64,000 nucleotides of DNA from Gloeobacter morelensis MG652769 (lineage in GTDB: Bacteria > Cyanobacteriota > Cyanobacteriia > Gloeobacterales > Gloeobacteraceae), in NCBI RefSeq assembly GCF_021018745.1, contig NZ_CP063845.1, positions 2,666,001 through 2,730,000 of the forward strand. Reading direction: 5' to 3'. A program made the translations under genes and the position numbers. The notes beneath the pieces are model-generated. The model made no database searches. It had not been told where the DNA came from and worked only from the letters and a program-made list of their open reading frames with translations. Positions within the stretch are counted from its first letter, which is position 1. The number at the start of each line of letters is the position of its first letter. Positions 47,144 through 57,117 of the stretch are shown piece after piece.

Positions 47144-47659
47144 TTACGGCGTGTAGGCCGCGATGGACTGATCCACAAGTCGTTGAGCCACTTCCACCCC
47201 CTGCCAGCCGGTGATCTCGGTCACCTTTTTTTCAAGGCGTTTGTAGGTGGCAAAAAATTCGGCAATCTCGTCAAGGCGGTGCTGGGCGATGTCCGAAAGA
47301 TCCTTGACCCCTGCGTAGCGCGGATCTTTGACGGGCACACAGAGAATCTTCTCGTCCCCCTCGCCGCTGTCGATCATCCCGAGCACCCCGATCGGCCGCG
47401 CAGCGATAAGACATCCTGTAAAAGTCGGCTCGTCCATCAATACCAGCCCATCGAGCGGATCGCCGTCGTCCGCCAGCGTATTCGGGACAAAACCGTAATC
47501 GCCCGGATAGTACACTGCAGCATAGAGCACACGGTCGAGGGCAAAAATCCCCAGGTCCTTGTCGAACTCAAACTTGTTATGGGAACGTCCGGGAATTTCC
47601 ACCAGAACGTTGATTAGGCCCTCCTTCGGGCGGGCGGGAATCTTACTCAAGTCGATCAC
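47144..47659 (-). CDS. ppa: Inorganic pyrophosphatase (family I, soluble)
   Basis: The 171-residue enzyme hydrolyses pyrophosphate to phosphate, pulling biosynthetic reactions forward. The family signature [11 protein letters not shown] is intact, as are the flanking [12 protein letters not shown] and VPVKDPRY segments that supply metal and phosphate ligands, and KFEFDKDLG near the N-terminus. Length is typical for bacterial family I. It is the first gene of the leftward run with panD. The start ATG at 47659 matches the usual N-terminus ([11 protein letters not shown]). Confidence 0.96.
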   Translation of the reverse strand: MIDLSKIPARPKEGLINVLVEIPGRSHNKFEFDKDLGIFALDRVLYAAVYYPGDYGFVPNTLADDGDPLDGLVLMDEPTFTGCLIAARPIGVLGMIDSGEGDEKILCVPVKDPRYAGVKDLSDIAQHRLDEIAEFFATYKRLEKKVTEITGWQGVEVAQRLVDQSIAAYTP

Positions 47660-48375
47660 GGTACCCCCTTCGGATGCATCCGATAGCCATTTTAGGGCAT
47701 CGTACCAGGGGAGACGGACAAACTAAAGGAAGTTGCAATACGACAGAGCAGCCGCACTTTGCCCCAACTTGCCCACCAAAGATCGCCGAATCGATGCGAC
47801 CCGTCAACAAGCCCAATTTGTGGAATTTCAGCAATTCAGTTTGCACAAGACGTCTTTATTACAACTCATCTTGATAAATCCAGTAAACACTGAGATTTAC
47901 TGTAAATTTCACTTCTTTAGTGCTTTAAAACACACATTCCAGCGAAACGGTGAAACAGGCATGATTGCGCCTCTTGTTGGGCTTGACAAAGCCGGGATAC
48001 ACAACCAAAGTGTGTTTAAGAACTTGCAAGATCCGATGAAAGTATGATAACTATGCATCGGCGAGCGGCGGGGTTGCGGGGGCCTGCCCGTCCGAGTTGA
48101 AGGTTTGAGCTTGAAATTGGTGCCGAACGTACCGACCGGAACGCGAGGCAACGGTGTAAGTGGCTACAACCTGTTCTATTCGGGGGTGATTGAATTGTGT
48201 CCACCAAATAGCTCGTCAGGCAGCCCGACAAGCGCGTTGCCTTGCTTTGGTAGGTCGCATTTATTTGCTGGTCGTAGGTTGTTCCGGGGTTTGCTTTGAA
48301 CTGTTTCTCAAGAAAGATCGGACATTTTTTGGCAGCCTCACCCAATCGACGCGTATCACAGAGGATTTAGAGAAT
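47660..48375. other. Long divergent intergenic region before the lipid megasynthase
   Basis: This 716-bp gap separates ppa (leftward) from the megasynthase (rightward). 47840-48060 is distinctly AT-rich for this window. A TTGACA hexamer sits at 47983-47988 but no good -10 box follows at 17 bp. The frame open upstream of 48376 from 48190 looks non-coding. A long untranslated leader or several promoters would fit. No known riboswitch or RNA was recognised. GAGGA at 48361-48365 is a possible ribosome binding site. Confidence 0.45.
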
Positions 48376-51300
48376 ATGAACTTTGCCTGCTTAGCGATAA
48401 GTCCTATTGAATTTACCTATCCCGGTATTGCCATTGCCACGGTGCGCGCGGGCGGAGTCGGCATTTTGGACAGGGAGTTCTGTCCGGACGGTGCGCTGCC
48501 GGTAGCCGCGGCCAGTCTGCGCAAGTTGCGCGCGGCGGCTGGAGCGGCGGGCGGCGTGTGCGGCTTGCGGCTTGCGGCAGGCCAGGTGGGTACGAGCGTC
48601 GAATTGCTGCGGGAGCTTCAAGGTCAACCCCACTGGCTGGTGATCAGCGCCTGGGAAGCGGACGAACTTGCCGCCATCCTGGCAGGTCTGGGCGCGGTCG
48701 AGGGGCGCCGGGTGCTGCTGGAGGTCATCGATATCGAGCAAGCCGAGCGGCTTGCGCACGCCGCGGTGGCGGTGGATGGGCTGGTGGCCCGCGGCCACGA
48801 GTGCGGCGGCTGGGTGGGCGAGGATTCAGCGTTCGTGCTCGCGCAGAAGTTGTTGCAGGCGGGGTTCGGTCCGCTGTACGTGCAGGGCGGCATCGGGGTG
48901 CACACGGCGGCGGCCTGCCGGGTGGCGGGAGCGGCCGGGGTGGTGCTCGACGATCAGATGTGGCTGATGCCCGAATCGCCCCTTGATCCCGAGCGGCAGC
49001 GCCACCTGAACGAACTCAACGGCCAGGAAGCCGTTGCCTTGGGGGAGCGGCTCGACATGCCCTGCCGGGTGCTCGCGCGGCCCGGCTTTGCGGCGATCGC
49101 TTCTTTGCAGGCCCTCGCCGAGCGCCTCGATCTGGGCGAGGATCGCCCTCAGTGCCTCCGCCAGTGGCGCGTCGAGGCTGCAGAGCATATCGGCTGGGGC
49201 GATCCGGCTGCGACGGCCTGGCCGCTGGGGCAGGCCATCGGTCTGGCAGCAAGTCTGCGCGATCGCTACCGCACCGTCGGCCGCCTGGTGCAGGCCATCC
49301 TCAAGGAGAGCGCCAGGATCATCGAGACGGCTCGCCGCCTGCAGCCGCTCAAGCCCGCTGCGCCGCTTGCCGAGTCGCACCGCACCGAGTACCCGATCGT
49401 TCAGGGGCCGATGACCCGGGTGAGTGACACGGCCGAATTTGCCGAAGCGGTCGCACGGGGCGGCGGCCTGCCGCTGCTGGCTCTGGCGCTGATGCGCGGC
49501 GAGCAGGTGCATGCGCTACTGAGCAAGACCCGCGCTCTGCTCGGGGATCGCAGCTGGGGAGTAGGCATTTTGGGTTTTGTCTCCCATGCGCTGCGCGAAG
49601 AGCAACTCAAGGCCGTCAAAGAAATCAAGCCGCCCTTCGCCCTGATTGCCGGAGGGCGGCCCGACCAGGCGGCCCACCTCGAATCGATCGGCATCGCCAC
49701 CTACATCCATGTGCCGGTGCCCCGCTTGCTCAAGATGTTCCTGGAGCAGGGGGCCTGCCGTTTCGTCTTCGAGGGGCGCGAGTGCGGCGGCCACGTCGGC
49801 CCGCTCAGCAGCTTCCTGCTCTGGGAAAGCATGGTGCAGATGCTGCTTGCCGAAGTTAGCCCCGACAAGGCTGGGCGCATGCACATTCTGTTTGCCGGCG
49901 GTATCCACGACGCGGCCTCGGCGGCGATGGTGAGCGCTCTGGCCGCTCCTCTGGCCGAGCGGGGCATGAAGGTCGGGGTGCTGATGGGCAGCGCCTATCT
50001 GTTCACCGAAGAGGCGGTCTCCTGCGGGGCTATCGTCCCGCAGTTCCAGCAGCAGGCCATCGCCTGCCGGCGCACGATCAACCTGGAGACCGGTCCGGGC
50101 CATGCCAGCCGCTGCGCGGTGACGCCTTTTGCCCACGAGTTCTACCAGACGCGCCGCCGGATGCTCCAGGCGGGCAATTCGGCAGAAGAAGTCAAAAACG
50201 GCCTCGAAGATCTGACCCTCGGCCGTCTGCGCACCGCCTCGAAAGGCATGGTGCGCGGCCCCGCGGGCATCGAGGTGGTCGATGAACCCACCCAGATCAA
50301 AGACGGCATGTACATGATCGGCCAGGTAGCCACGATGCGCGACCGGGTCTGCACCGTGCGCGACCTGCACGCCGCGGTGAGTGAAATCGGCAGCGAGCAG
50401 CTGGCCGGTTTTGCCGAGTCCGCAGTCGAAGCGGTTCAGGACGATCACGCCAACCGCCCCTGCGACATCGCCGTGGTTGGCATCGGCACGCTGCTGCCGG
50501 GAGCGCTCGACGGCCAGACCTACTGGGAAAACATCCTCAAAAAAGTAAGCACGATCAGCGAGATCCCCGCCCACCGCTGGGACTGGCGGCTCTACTTCGA
50601 CAGCGACCGCAACAAGCGCGACAAGGTCTACTCGCGCTGGGGCAGTTTCCTGGAGGATGTGCCCTTCGACCCGGTGCGCTTCGGGATCCCGCCCAAATCG
50701 CTGCGCTCGATCGAACCGATGCAGCTATTGGCCCTGGAGGCGGTGCGCCAGGCGATTGCCGACGCCGGTTACGAGACGGGCGAATTTGACCGCGAGCACA
50801 CTTCGGTGATTTTCGGCATCGGCGGCAGCGTCGGTGACCTGGGTCAACAGTACGCGGCGCGCTCCGAGATTCCCCGCATCGTCGGCCACACCGATCCCGA
50901 GGTCTACGACCGCCTGCCCGAGTGGACCGAGGAGTCCTTTCCGGGTCTGCTGGCCAATGTCGTCGCCGGCCGGGTGGCCAACCGCTTCAACTTCGGCGGC
51001 TCCAACTTCACCGTCGATGCCGCCTGCGCCTCGTCGCTCGCCGCCATTCACCTGGCGGTGCGCGACTTGGAAACCGGCCACAGCGCGATGGTGATCGCCG
51101 GGGGCGTCGACACCAGCCAGGGACCGTTCCCGTACTTTTGCTTCAGCAAGACCCAGGCGCTCACCCCAGGCGGCAAGCCGCGGCCCTTTGACCAGGCAGC
51201 CGACGGCATCGTGATCGGCGAAGGACTGGCGATGGTCGTCCTCAAGCGCCTAGCCGACGCCGAGCGCGACGGCGACCGCATCTACGCGGTGATCAAATCG

Positions 51301-54300
51301 ACCGCCGGTTCCAGCGACGGTAAGGCGCTTGGCATGACCGCCCCCCTGCCGGCGGGCCAGAAGCGCGCCGTGCAGCGGGCCTACCGCAAGGCCGGTTTCT
51401 CACCCAAGACACTGGGGCTTTACGAAGCCCACGGCACCGGCACCGCCCTCGGGGATCGCTCGGAGCTGACCACCCTCACCGAGACGCTGGTGGCCGAGCA
51501 GGCGCAGAGCAAGTCCTGCGCCATCGGCTCGGTCAAGGTGCTCATCGGTCACACCAAGAGCACCGCCGGGGTGGCGGCTCTCATCAAAGCCTCCCTGGCA
51601 CTGCACCGGCGGGTGCTGCCCGCCCATCCGATCGACACACCCCTGGCAGCGATCTCCGATCCGCAAAGCCCGGTCTATCTCCTCTCGGATGCACGCCCCT
51701 GGTTTGCCGAGGCGGGGCATCCGCGCCGGGCCGGGGTGAGTGCGTTTGGTTTTGGCGGCACCAACTTCCACGCCGTGCTCGAAGAGTACACCGGTGGCGG
51801 GCGCGCGTGCGCCCCCGGCGCCGACGGCTGGCCGCTGGAGCTGTTCGTCTGGCAGGCGGGCGGCAAGGACGCCTTGCTCAAAGACTTGCGCGCTATCCGG
51901 CAGGCGGCAACTTCTGGGGTGGGCCATGCCCTGCGCGATCTGGCCTACACCTGCGCGCGCCAGGCCCAAACCCGCGGCGTTCAGCCATTCCGCCTCGCCA
52001 TTGTCGCAGGCAACCTCAAGGAGCTGTCCGAGGCTATCGAGCAGGCGGAGGCTGCCCTCGCTTCCTCCCAGCCGGTGGAGCTACCCGACCACATCCGCCT
52101 GGGCTTCGGTCCCGCCGTCCCGGCCGAGCGCGTCGCCTTCGTCTTTCCCGGCCAGGGTTCGCAGTACCCGAACATGGGTCGAGAAGCCGCCCTTTACCGG
52201 CCGGAGTTGCGAGACAGCATCGAAGCGGCCGATGCGCTCCTGGCGGGCCGATTGCCGCGGGCACTGAGTGCCTTAATTTATCCGCCCGCTGCCCACGGTG
52301 AAGCCGACGAGGCTCGCCAGCGGCAGGAACTCACCCACACCCAGGTGGCCCAACCGGCGCTCGGGGCCATCGAAGCGGGTTTTCTCGATTTAGCGACGAA
52401 TTTGGGTCTTGCACCGGCGGTGGTCTGCGGCCACAGCTACGGCGAGTACGCGGCGCTGCATGCGGCGGGCGGGCTCACGCGCGAGGATTTTCTGCGCCTG
52501 TCGGAGGTGAGAGGCCGGGTGATGGCCACCGCCTGCGGCGAAGGGGACGGAGCGATGGCGGCGGTGATGGCCGACCGAACGCGGGTCGAGGCGATCCTGG
52601 CCGAACTCGGCTGCGGCGGCGAGGTGATCGTGGCCAACCACAACGCCCCGAACCAGATTGTCCTCTCCGGAGACAGATCGAAGCTCCTCCAGATCGTCGA
52701 ACATCTTGTCGAGCAGGGCGGCAATGCCCGGATGCTCGACGTGGCGGGTGCGTTCCATTCGCCCCGGGTGCAGGCCGCCCAGGCTCCGATGGCGGAGGCA
52801 ATTGCGCAGGCGGCGGTCCAACCGCCGACGCTGCCGGTGTACGCCAACGCCAACGCTCGCCCGTACCCGTTGGATCCCCAGGCCATCCGCGAACAGCTGG
52901 GCGATCATTTGCTCAATTCCGTCGAATTTGTCGAGCAGATCCGCGCGATGCATACCGCCGGGGCGCGGGTCTTCATCGAAATTGGTCCGAAGATGGTGCT
53001 CACCCGCCTCATTGGCCAGATTCTCACAGATAGCGAGCACACAGCTGTGTCCCTGGACGGCCAGGGCGGCGGTTTGCGGGGATTACTGCTGGCCCTGGGA
53101 ACGCTTGCGGCCAGCGGTGTCAACGTGCGCTGGTCGGCGCTGTTCGACGGGCGCCCGGCCCAACTGCTCAGCCCGGCCCAACTGGCTGCTTCCCAGCCGC
53201 CCCGCTCCGCTACCGCCTGGCTGATCAACGGCGGTGTGGCACGGCCCGCAGGCGAACCGGTAGCCTACACCGGCAAAAATCCGCCTTTGACCCTGGAAAC
53301 CGCCCCGCGGGTCACCGCCGTCGTCGCGCCCCGGGAGCAACCCGCTACCCCGCTGCCCCCGGCACCGGCAAAGCCCGCCGCCCCGGTTCAAGCCGCCACT
53401 ACCCCAGCGCCGCCGTCCGCCCCGGCGATCACCGTCGTCAGCCACGCCGCCAACGGCCCGGCGTCGGCCCCGGCTTCCGCCAATGGACGCACCAACGGTC
53501 ACATGCCGGTTGCTCCCGCAGCCGCTGCCCCTGTTTCTTCGGTTCCTGTTTCACCCGGCGCCCCCCCCGGCGCCTCGCCTGGACCGTCAAAGCTACCCAC
53601 CACGCAAGGCAACTCCATGTCGAACGACCTCGCCCTGCAGGCCTACATGGCCTACCAGCAGACCATGCGCCAGTTCCTGGCGACCGAGGAGCAAGTGATG
53701 CGCCACTTCCTGCAGTTTGCCGCCGGCAGACCGCTAAGTGCGCCCCTGGCTCCCGCCGCCCCACCCATGCTGAGCGCCATGGCCCCGGCAGCACCGGCGC
53801 TGCCTGCGCCCGCGCCCGTTGTGTTACCGACGGCTTCGCCTCCGGCCGCTCCAATGGCTCCACCGCCACCCACTCCTACTGCTGGGCTTACGGTTCACCC
53901 GCCCGTCCTCCCGGTTGCGCCCGTGGCCAACGGTTCTGCAGCCCACGGCGCCCCGACACCGGCAAAGAGTGCTAACGGGGCGGCCACTCTGGCCCCGGCT
54001 GCCGCCGCCGCCGTCCGGTTCGACCGCGAGGGATTGACGCGGATGATTCTGGAGTTGGTGAGCGAGCGCACCGGTTACCCGGCGGAGGTGCTCGGCCTCG
54101 ATCAAGACGTCGAAGCAGAACTGGGTATCGATTCGATCAAGCGCGTCGAGATTATGGGGGCGCTGCAAAAGGCGCTGCCCGCCGAGTGGACGGCGCCCTT
54201 GCAAAGCCAGATGGAGTCGCTGACCCGCGCCAAAACGCTCAACATCCTCATCGAGCAATTGCTCGCCCTGGGTGGTGCGAGCGCGTCACCTGCCGTTGCG

Positions 54301-57117
54301 GCCCCGGCTGCCGCCGCCGCCGTCCGGTTCGACCGCGAGGGATTGACGCGGATGATTCTGGAGTTGGTGAGCGAGCGCACCGGTTACCCGGCGGAGGTGC
54401 TCGGCCTCGATCAAGACGTCGAAGCAGAACTGGGTATCGATTCGATCAAGCGCGTCGAGATTATGGGGGCGCTGCAAAAGGCGCTGCCCGCCGAGTGGAC
54501 AGCGCCCTTGCAAAGCCAGATGGAGTCGCTGACCCGCGCCAAAACGCTCAACATCCTCATCGAGCAATTGCTCGCCCTGGGTGCTATCCCCTCCACGGCT
54601 GCCGAGGGGGGCCAAAGCCCAAAAAAATCCTCGTCCGCGGCTGAGGCCGCGCCGCGCTACCTGATGGAAGCGCGGACCCTGCCTCTACCGCGGACTGAGG
54701 GCCGCACGCTGAGCGGTCTATTTTTAATTACCGAGGACGCACTGGGAGTAGCGGGCGCCCTGGCACCGGCTCTGCAGGCCGCCGGGGCGCGCAGCGCCTT
54801 GATCCCCGCCGCCGTGCTGCAATCGCCGGAGTTGCTCGGTACCTGCATGCGCGAGTTGCGCGAGCGCTTCGGCCCGGCGTCGGGTGTCGTGCACCTGACG
54901 GCCCTCGCCCGGCCGGGCTCGCCCCAGAGCCTCGCCGAGTGGCGAGTGCATACCCAGGTGCAGGCCAAGAGTTTCTTTCAAATGCTTCACGACTGCAGCG
55001 CCGATTTGCTCGCAGCCGGGGCGAACGCCCATGTCGTGGCCGCTTCCTACCTCGGGGGGCAACTGGGCCGGGGGGGTACCATCGGCCCCGGTCTTGCCGT
55101 CGGCGGAGCCGCCTGTGGATTTGTAAAAACCGTCGCCCAGGAATGGCCCGAGGCCCACGCCAAGGCCCTCGACTTCGACGAGAGCCAGAATCCGGCTCAG
55201 ATAGCCGCGTGCATCGTAGCCGAACTGCTGGCGGCCGACAGCCGCCAGGAGGTGGGCTACCCGGACGGACGGCGCACCGTTTTCCAGGCCACCCCGGCGC
55301 CCTTTACCGGCGATGGGCCACCCCGGCTGGTCCCGGGCCGCGACTGGGTGACCCTGGTTGTGGGCGGCGCGCGCGGGATCACCGCTGAGATTGCGACGGA
55401 CCTGGCGGCGACCGGCATGACTCTCATCGTCTGCGCGCGCTCCCCGGTTCCTACCCCCGAATCGGTAGAGACGGCGGGCATCGAAAATATCGCTACCCTG
55501 CGCAAGATCTTTATGACCCGGCTGCAGGCGTCTGGCCGCACCCCCACCCCCGCCGCCATCGAGCAGCAAGTGCAAAACCTGCTCAAGGAGCGGGCCATCT
55601 CCCAGAACCTGGCGCGCTTTGCGCAGTTGGGTGCCCGGGTGGGTTACCACAGCGTCGGCAGTGAGGCGGAGCTGATCGCGCTGGTCGAGGACATCTACGC
55701 GCGCTACGGTCGCCTCGACGCGGTGATCAACGGAGCGGGAATCATCGAGGACAAGCTGATTGCCGACAAGAGCTTCGAGTCTTTTAGCCGCGTCTTCGAC
55801 ACCAAAGTCGATCTCGCTTTTACTTTGACCCGCTGCCTGCGGCCGGAGACCCTCAAGCTGGTGGTCTTGTTCAGCTCGGTGGCCGGACGCTTCGGTAACC
55901 GCGGCCAGGTGGATTATGCCGCCGCCAACGAAGTGCTCAACCGCATGGCTTTTGAGATGCGCCGCCAGTGGCCCGCCACCCGCGTGATCTCCTTTAACTG
56001 GGGACCGTGGGACTCGGGCATGGCGACCGAGGCCATCAAAGCCCAGTTTCGCAAGCGCAACGTCGTGCCGATTTCGCTACCGGCGGGCCGGCAGGCGTTC
56101 CTTGAGGAGTTGACCTATGGCCCGCTCGAAGATGTCGAGGTGGTCGTCGGCGAAGGTCCCTGGGAGACCGCCGAAGCCACCCGCGGCAACTTCAAGCCCG
56201 AGGCCGCGTCTACCGCCCCGGTACGGCCCTTCGCCTTAATCCGCACGCCGTTTGTGCTGCAGCCCAACACCAGCGTCACCCTCGATCACACCTTCACCCT
56301 GGCAAGCGACCCGTACCTGCGCGATCACTCCATGGACGGCAAAGCGGTGCTGCCTGCGACGGTCGCCCTCGAATGGCTGGCCGAGTTCGTCCAGCACGCC
56401 TGGCCCGATCAGATCGTCTCGGAGGTGCGCGACTTGCGCGTGCTGCGCGGCGTCGTTCTCGATGCCGACAGCGGTGCAGGGGCGAGCAAGCGGGTGACAT
56501 TGAGTGCCCGTGCCTCCGTCCACGCCGACGCCGATGCCCTGGAGGTGAGCGCCGAAATTTTCGATCCCGAGAAAAAAGCGCCGTTTTACCGGGCATTGGT
56601 GGTCATGCGCCCCCGGCTTGAAGGGGCCTCTGTTGGGGTGCCTGCGCCACTTGCGGTCGCGGGCAGTGCCCTCGATATCGCCACCGCCTACCGGGATCAC
56701 ACCTTCCATGGACCGCACTTCCAGTTGCTCACCGCCCTCGACCGTTTGGGCGAGCAGGGCATCGACGCGCGGGTGCGGCCGAGTGAGCCTGCCCGCTTCT
56801 TCGAGACCGCCGAGACCTTACCCGGTTGGCTTTTCGATCCGGGTCTTCTGGATACGATTCCGCAGCTGGCGCTATTTTGGGCGCGCACCCACCAGGGATC
56901 TTTTGCCCTTCCCAGCCGCATCGGCCGGGTGGTCCGCTTCGACAGCGAGCCGCCTGCAGGTTCTCTGCGCATCGCCTTTCGCCTCACCAGCGTCCGCGAT
57001 CACCAGATTGTTTACGATGCGACGGTGATCGACTCCCAGGGGCGGGTACGGCTGGTGCTCGAAGACGGCGAGAGCAACTGTTCGCGCGCGCTCAATCGAT
57101 TGGCGAGGTGTCCATGA
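48376..57117 (+). CDS. PUFA-synthase-like megasynthase, NPD-NPD-KS-AT-ACP-ACP-KR-DH
   Basis: The 2913-residue type I synthase begins with two nitronate monooxygenase/PfaD-like TIM-barrel modules (1-330 and 338-660). A ketosynthase follows (from about 696; Cys884 in VDAACASS, His1019 in EAHGTGT, His1059 in IGHTKSTAG), then an acyltransferase (FPGQGSQYP at 1256, Ser1354 in GHSYGEY). A Pro/Ala-rich linker leads to two ACPs with LGIDSIKRVEI (Ser1920, Ser2023), a ketoreductase (GGARGI near 2330, Tyr2514 in VDYAAANE) and a hotdog dehydratase (His2651 in DHSMDGKAVLP). The KS-AT-ACPn-KR-DH core matches PfaA. It should build a reduced or partly unsaturated acyl chain from malonyl-CoA. ATG at 48376 begins the first barrel. 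The product is unknown. Confidence 0.88.
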   Translation: MNFACLAISPIEFTYPGIAIATVRAGGVGILDREFCPDGALPVAAASLRKLRAAAGAAGGVCGLRLAAGQVGTSVELLRELQGQPHWLVISAWEADELAAILAGLGAVEGRRVLLEVIDIEQAERLAHAAVAVDGLVARGHECGGWVGEDSAFVLAQKLLQAGFGPLYVQGGIGVHTAAACRVAGAAGVVLDDQMWLMPESPLDPERQRHLNELNGQEAVALGERLDMPCRVLARPGFAAIASLQALAERLDLGEDRPQCLRQWRVEAAEHIGWGDPAATAWPLGQAIGLAASLRDRYRTVGRLVQAILKESARIIETARRLQPLKPAAPLAESHRTEYPIVQGPMTRVSDTAEFAEAVARGGGLPLLALALMRGEQVHALLSKTRALLGDRSWGVGILGFVSHALREEQLKAVKEIKPPFALIAGGRPDQAAHLESIGIATYIHVPVPRLLKMFLEQGACRFVFEGRECGGHVGPLSSFLLWESMVQMLLAEVSPDKAGRMHILFAGGIHDAASAAMVSALAAPLAERGMKVGVLMGSAYLFTEEAVSCGAIVPQFQQQAIACRRTINLETGPGHASRCAVTPFAHEFYQTRRRMLQAGNSAEEVKNGLEDLTLGRLRTASKGMVRGPAGIEVVDEPTQIKDGMYMIGQVATMRDRVCTVRDLHAAVSEIGSEQLAGFAESAVEAVQDDHANRPCDIAVVGIGTLLPGALDGQTYWENILKKVSTISEIPAHRWDWRLYFDSDRNKRDKVYSRWGSFLEDVPFDPVRFGIPPKSLRSIEPMQLLALEAVRQAIADAGYETGEFDREHTSVIFGIGGSVGDLGQQYAARSEIPRIVGHTDPEVYDRLPEWTEESFPGLLANVVAGRVANRFNFGGSNFTVDAACASSLAAIHLAVRDLETGHSAMVIAGGVDTSQGPFPYFCFSKTQALTPGGKPRPFDQAADGIVIGEGLAMVVLKRLADAERDGDRIYAVIKSTAGSSDGKALGMTAPLPAGQKRAVQRAYRKAGFSPKTLGLYEAHGTGTALGDRSELTTLTETLVAEQAQSKSCAIGSVKVLIGHTKSTAGVAALIKASLALHRRVLPAHPIDTPLAAISDPQSPVYLLSDARPWFAEAGHPRRAGVSAFGFGGTNFHAVLEEYTGGGRACAPGADGWPLELFVWQAGGKDALLKDLRAIRQAATSGVGHALRDLAYTCARQAQTRGVQPFRLAIVAGNLKELSEAIEQAEAALASSQPVELPDHIRLGFGPAVPAERVAFVFPGQGSQYPNMGREAALYRPELRDSIEAADALLAGRLPRALSALIYPPAAHGEADEARQRQELTHTQVAQPALGAIEAGFLDLATNLGLAPAVVCGHSYGEYAALHAAGGLTREDFLRLSEVRGRVMATACGEGDGAMAAVMADRTRVEAILAELGCGGEVIVANHNAPNQIVLSGDRSKLLQIVEHLVEQGGNARMLDVAGAFHSPRVQAAQAPMAEAIAQAAVQPPTLPVYANANARPYPLDPQAIREQLGDHLLNSVEFVEQIRAMHTAGARVFIEIGPKMVLTRLIGQILTDSEHTAVSLDGQGGGLRGLLLALGTLAASGVNVRWSALFDGRPAQLLSPAQLAASQPPRSATAWLINGGVARPAGEPVAYTGKNPPLTLETAPRVTAVVAPREQPATPLPPAPAKPAAPVQAATTPAPPSAPAITVVSHAANGPASAPASANGRTNGHMPVAPAAAAPVSSVPVSPGAPPGASPGPSKLPTTQGNSMSNDLALQAYMAYQQTMRQFLATEEQVMRHFLQFAAGRPLSAPLAPAAPPMLSAMAPAAPALPAPAPVVLPTASPPAAPMAPPPPTPTAGLTVHPPVLPVAPVANGSAAHGAPTPAKSANGAATLAPAAAAAVRFDREGLTRMILELVSERTGYPAEVLGLDQDVEAELGIDSIKRVEIMGALQKALPAEWTAPLQSQMESLTRAKTLNILIEQLLALGGASASPAVAAPAAAAAVRFDREGLTRMILELVSERTGYPAEVLGLDQDVEAELGIDSIKRVEIMGALQKALPAEWTAPLQSQMESLTRAKTLNILIEQLLALGAIPSTAAEGGQSPKKSSSAAEAAPRYLMEARTLPLPRTEGRTLSGLFLITEDALGVAGALAPALQAAGARSALIPAAVLQSPELLGTCMRELRERFGPASGVVHLTALARPGSPQSLAEWRVHTQVQAKSFFQMLHDCSADLLAAGANAHVVAASYLGGQLGRGGTIGPGLAVGGAACGFVKTVAQEWPEAHAKALDFDESQNPAQIAACIVAELLAADSRQEVGYPDGRRTVFQATPAPFTGDGPPRLVPGRDWVTLVVGGARGITAEIATDLAATGMTLIVCARSPVPTPESVETAGIENIATLRKIFMTRLQASGRTPTPAAIEQQVQNLLKERAISQNLARFAQLGARVGYHSVGSEAELIALVEDIYARYGRLDAVINGAGIIEDKLIADKSFESFSRVFDTKVDLAFTLTRCLRPETLKLVVLFSSVAGRFGNRGQVDYAAANEVLNRMAFEMRRQWPATRVISFNWGPWDSGMATEAIKAQFRKRNVVPISLPAGRQAFLEELTYGPLEDVEVVVGEGPWETAEATRGNFKPEAASTAPVRPFALIRTPFVLQPNTSVTLDHTFTLASDPYLRDHSMDGKAVLPATVALEWLAEFVQHAWPDQIVSEVRDLRVLRGVVLDADSGAGASKRVTLSARASVHADADALEVSAEIFDPEKKAPFYRALVVMRPRLEGASVGVPAPLAVAGSALDIATAYRDHTFHGPHFQLLTALDRLGEQGIDARVRPSEPARFFETAETLPGWLFDPGLLDTIPQLALFWARTHQGSFALPSRIGRVVRFDSEPPAGSLRIAFRLTSVRDHQIVYDATVIDSQGRVRLVLEDGESNCSRALNRLARCP
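53992..54274 (+). repeat. First copy of a 283-bp tandem repeat encoding an ACP domain
   Basis: This segment and 54301-54583 are identical except one base (g/a, silent, in the GWTAP/EWTAP region). The period is 309 bp, an exact multiple of three. Each copy encodes a full acyl carrier domain. Confidence 0.95.
54301..54583 (+). repeat. Second copy of the 283-bp ACP-encoding tandem repeat
   Basis: Partner of 53992-54274 with a single mismatch over 283 bp, joined by a 26-bp linker. The pair could gain or lose copies by unequal recombination without a frameshift. Confidence 0.95.

Noticed and set aside
49516-50574. 352-codon minus-strand open frame
   Set aside because: Antisense to the second NPD module of the megasynthase, which has clear motifs.
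53992-54583. Possible CRISPR-like repeat
   Set aside because: There are only two copies, 283 bp long and in frame, encoding ACP domains.
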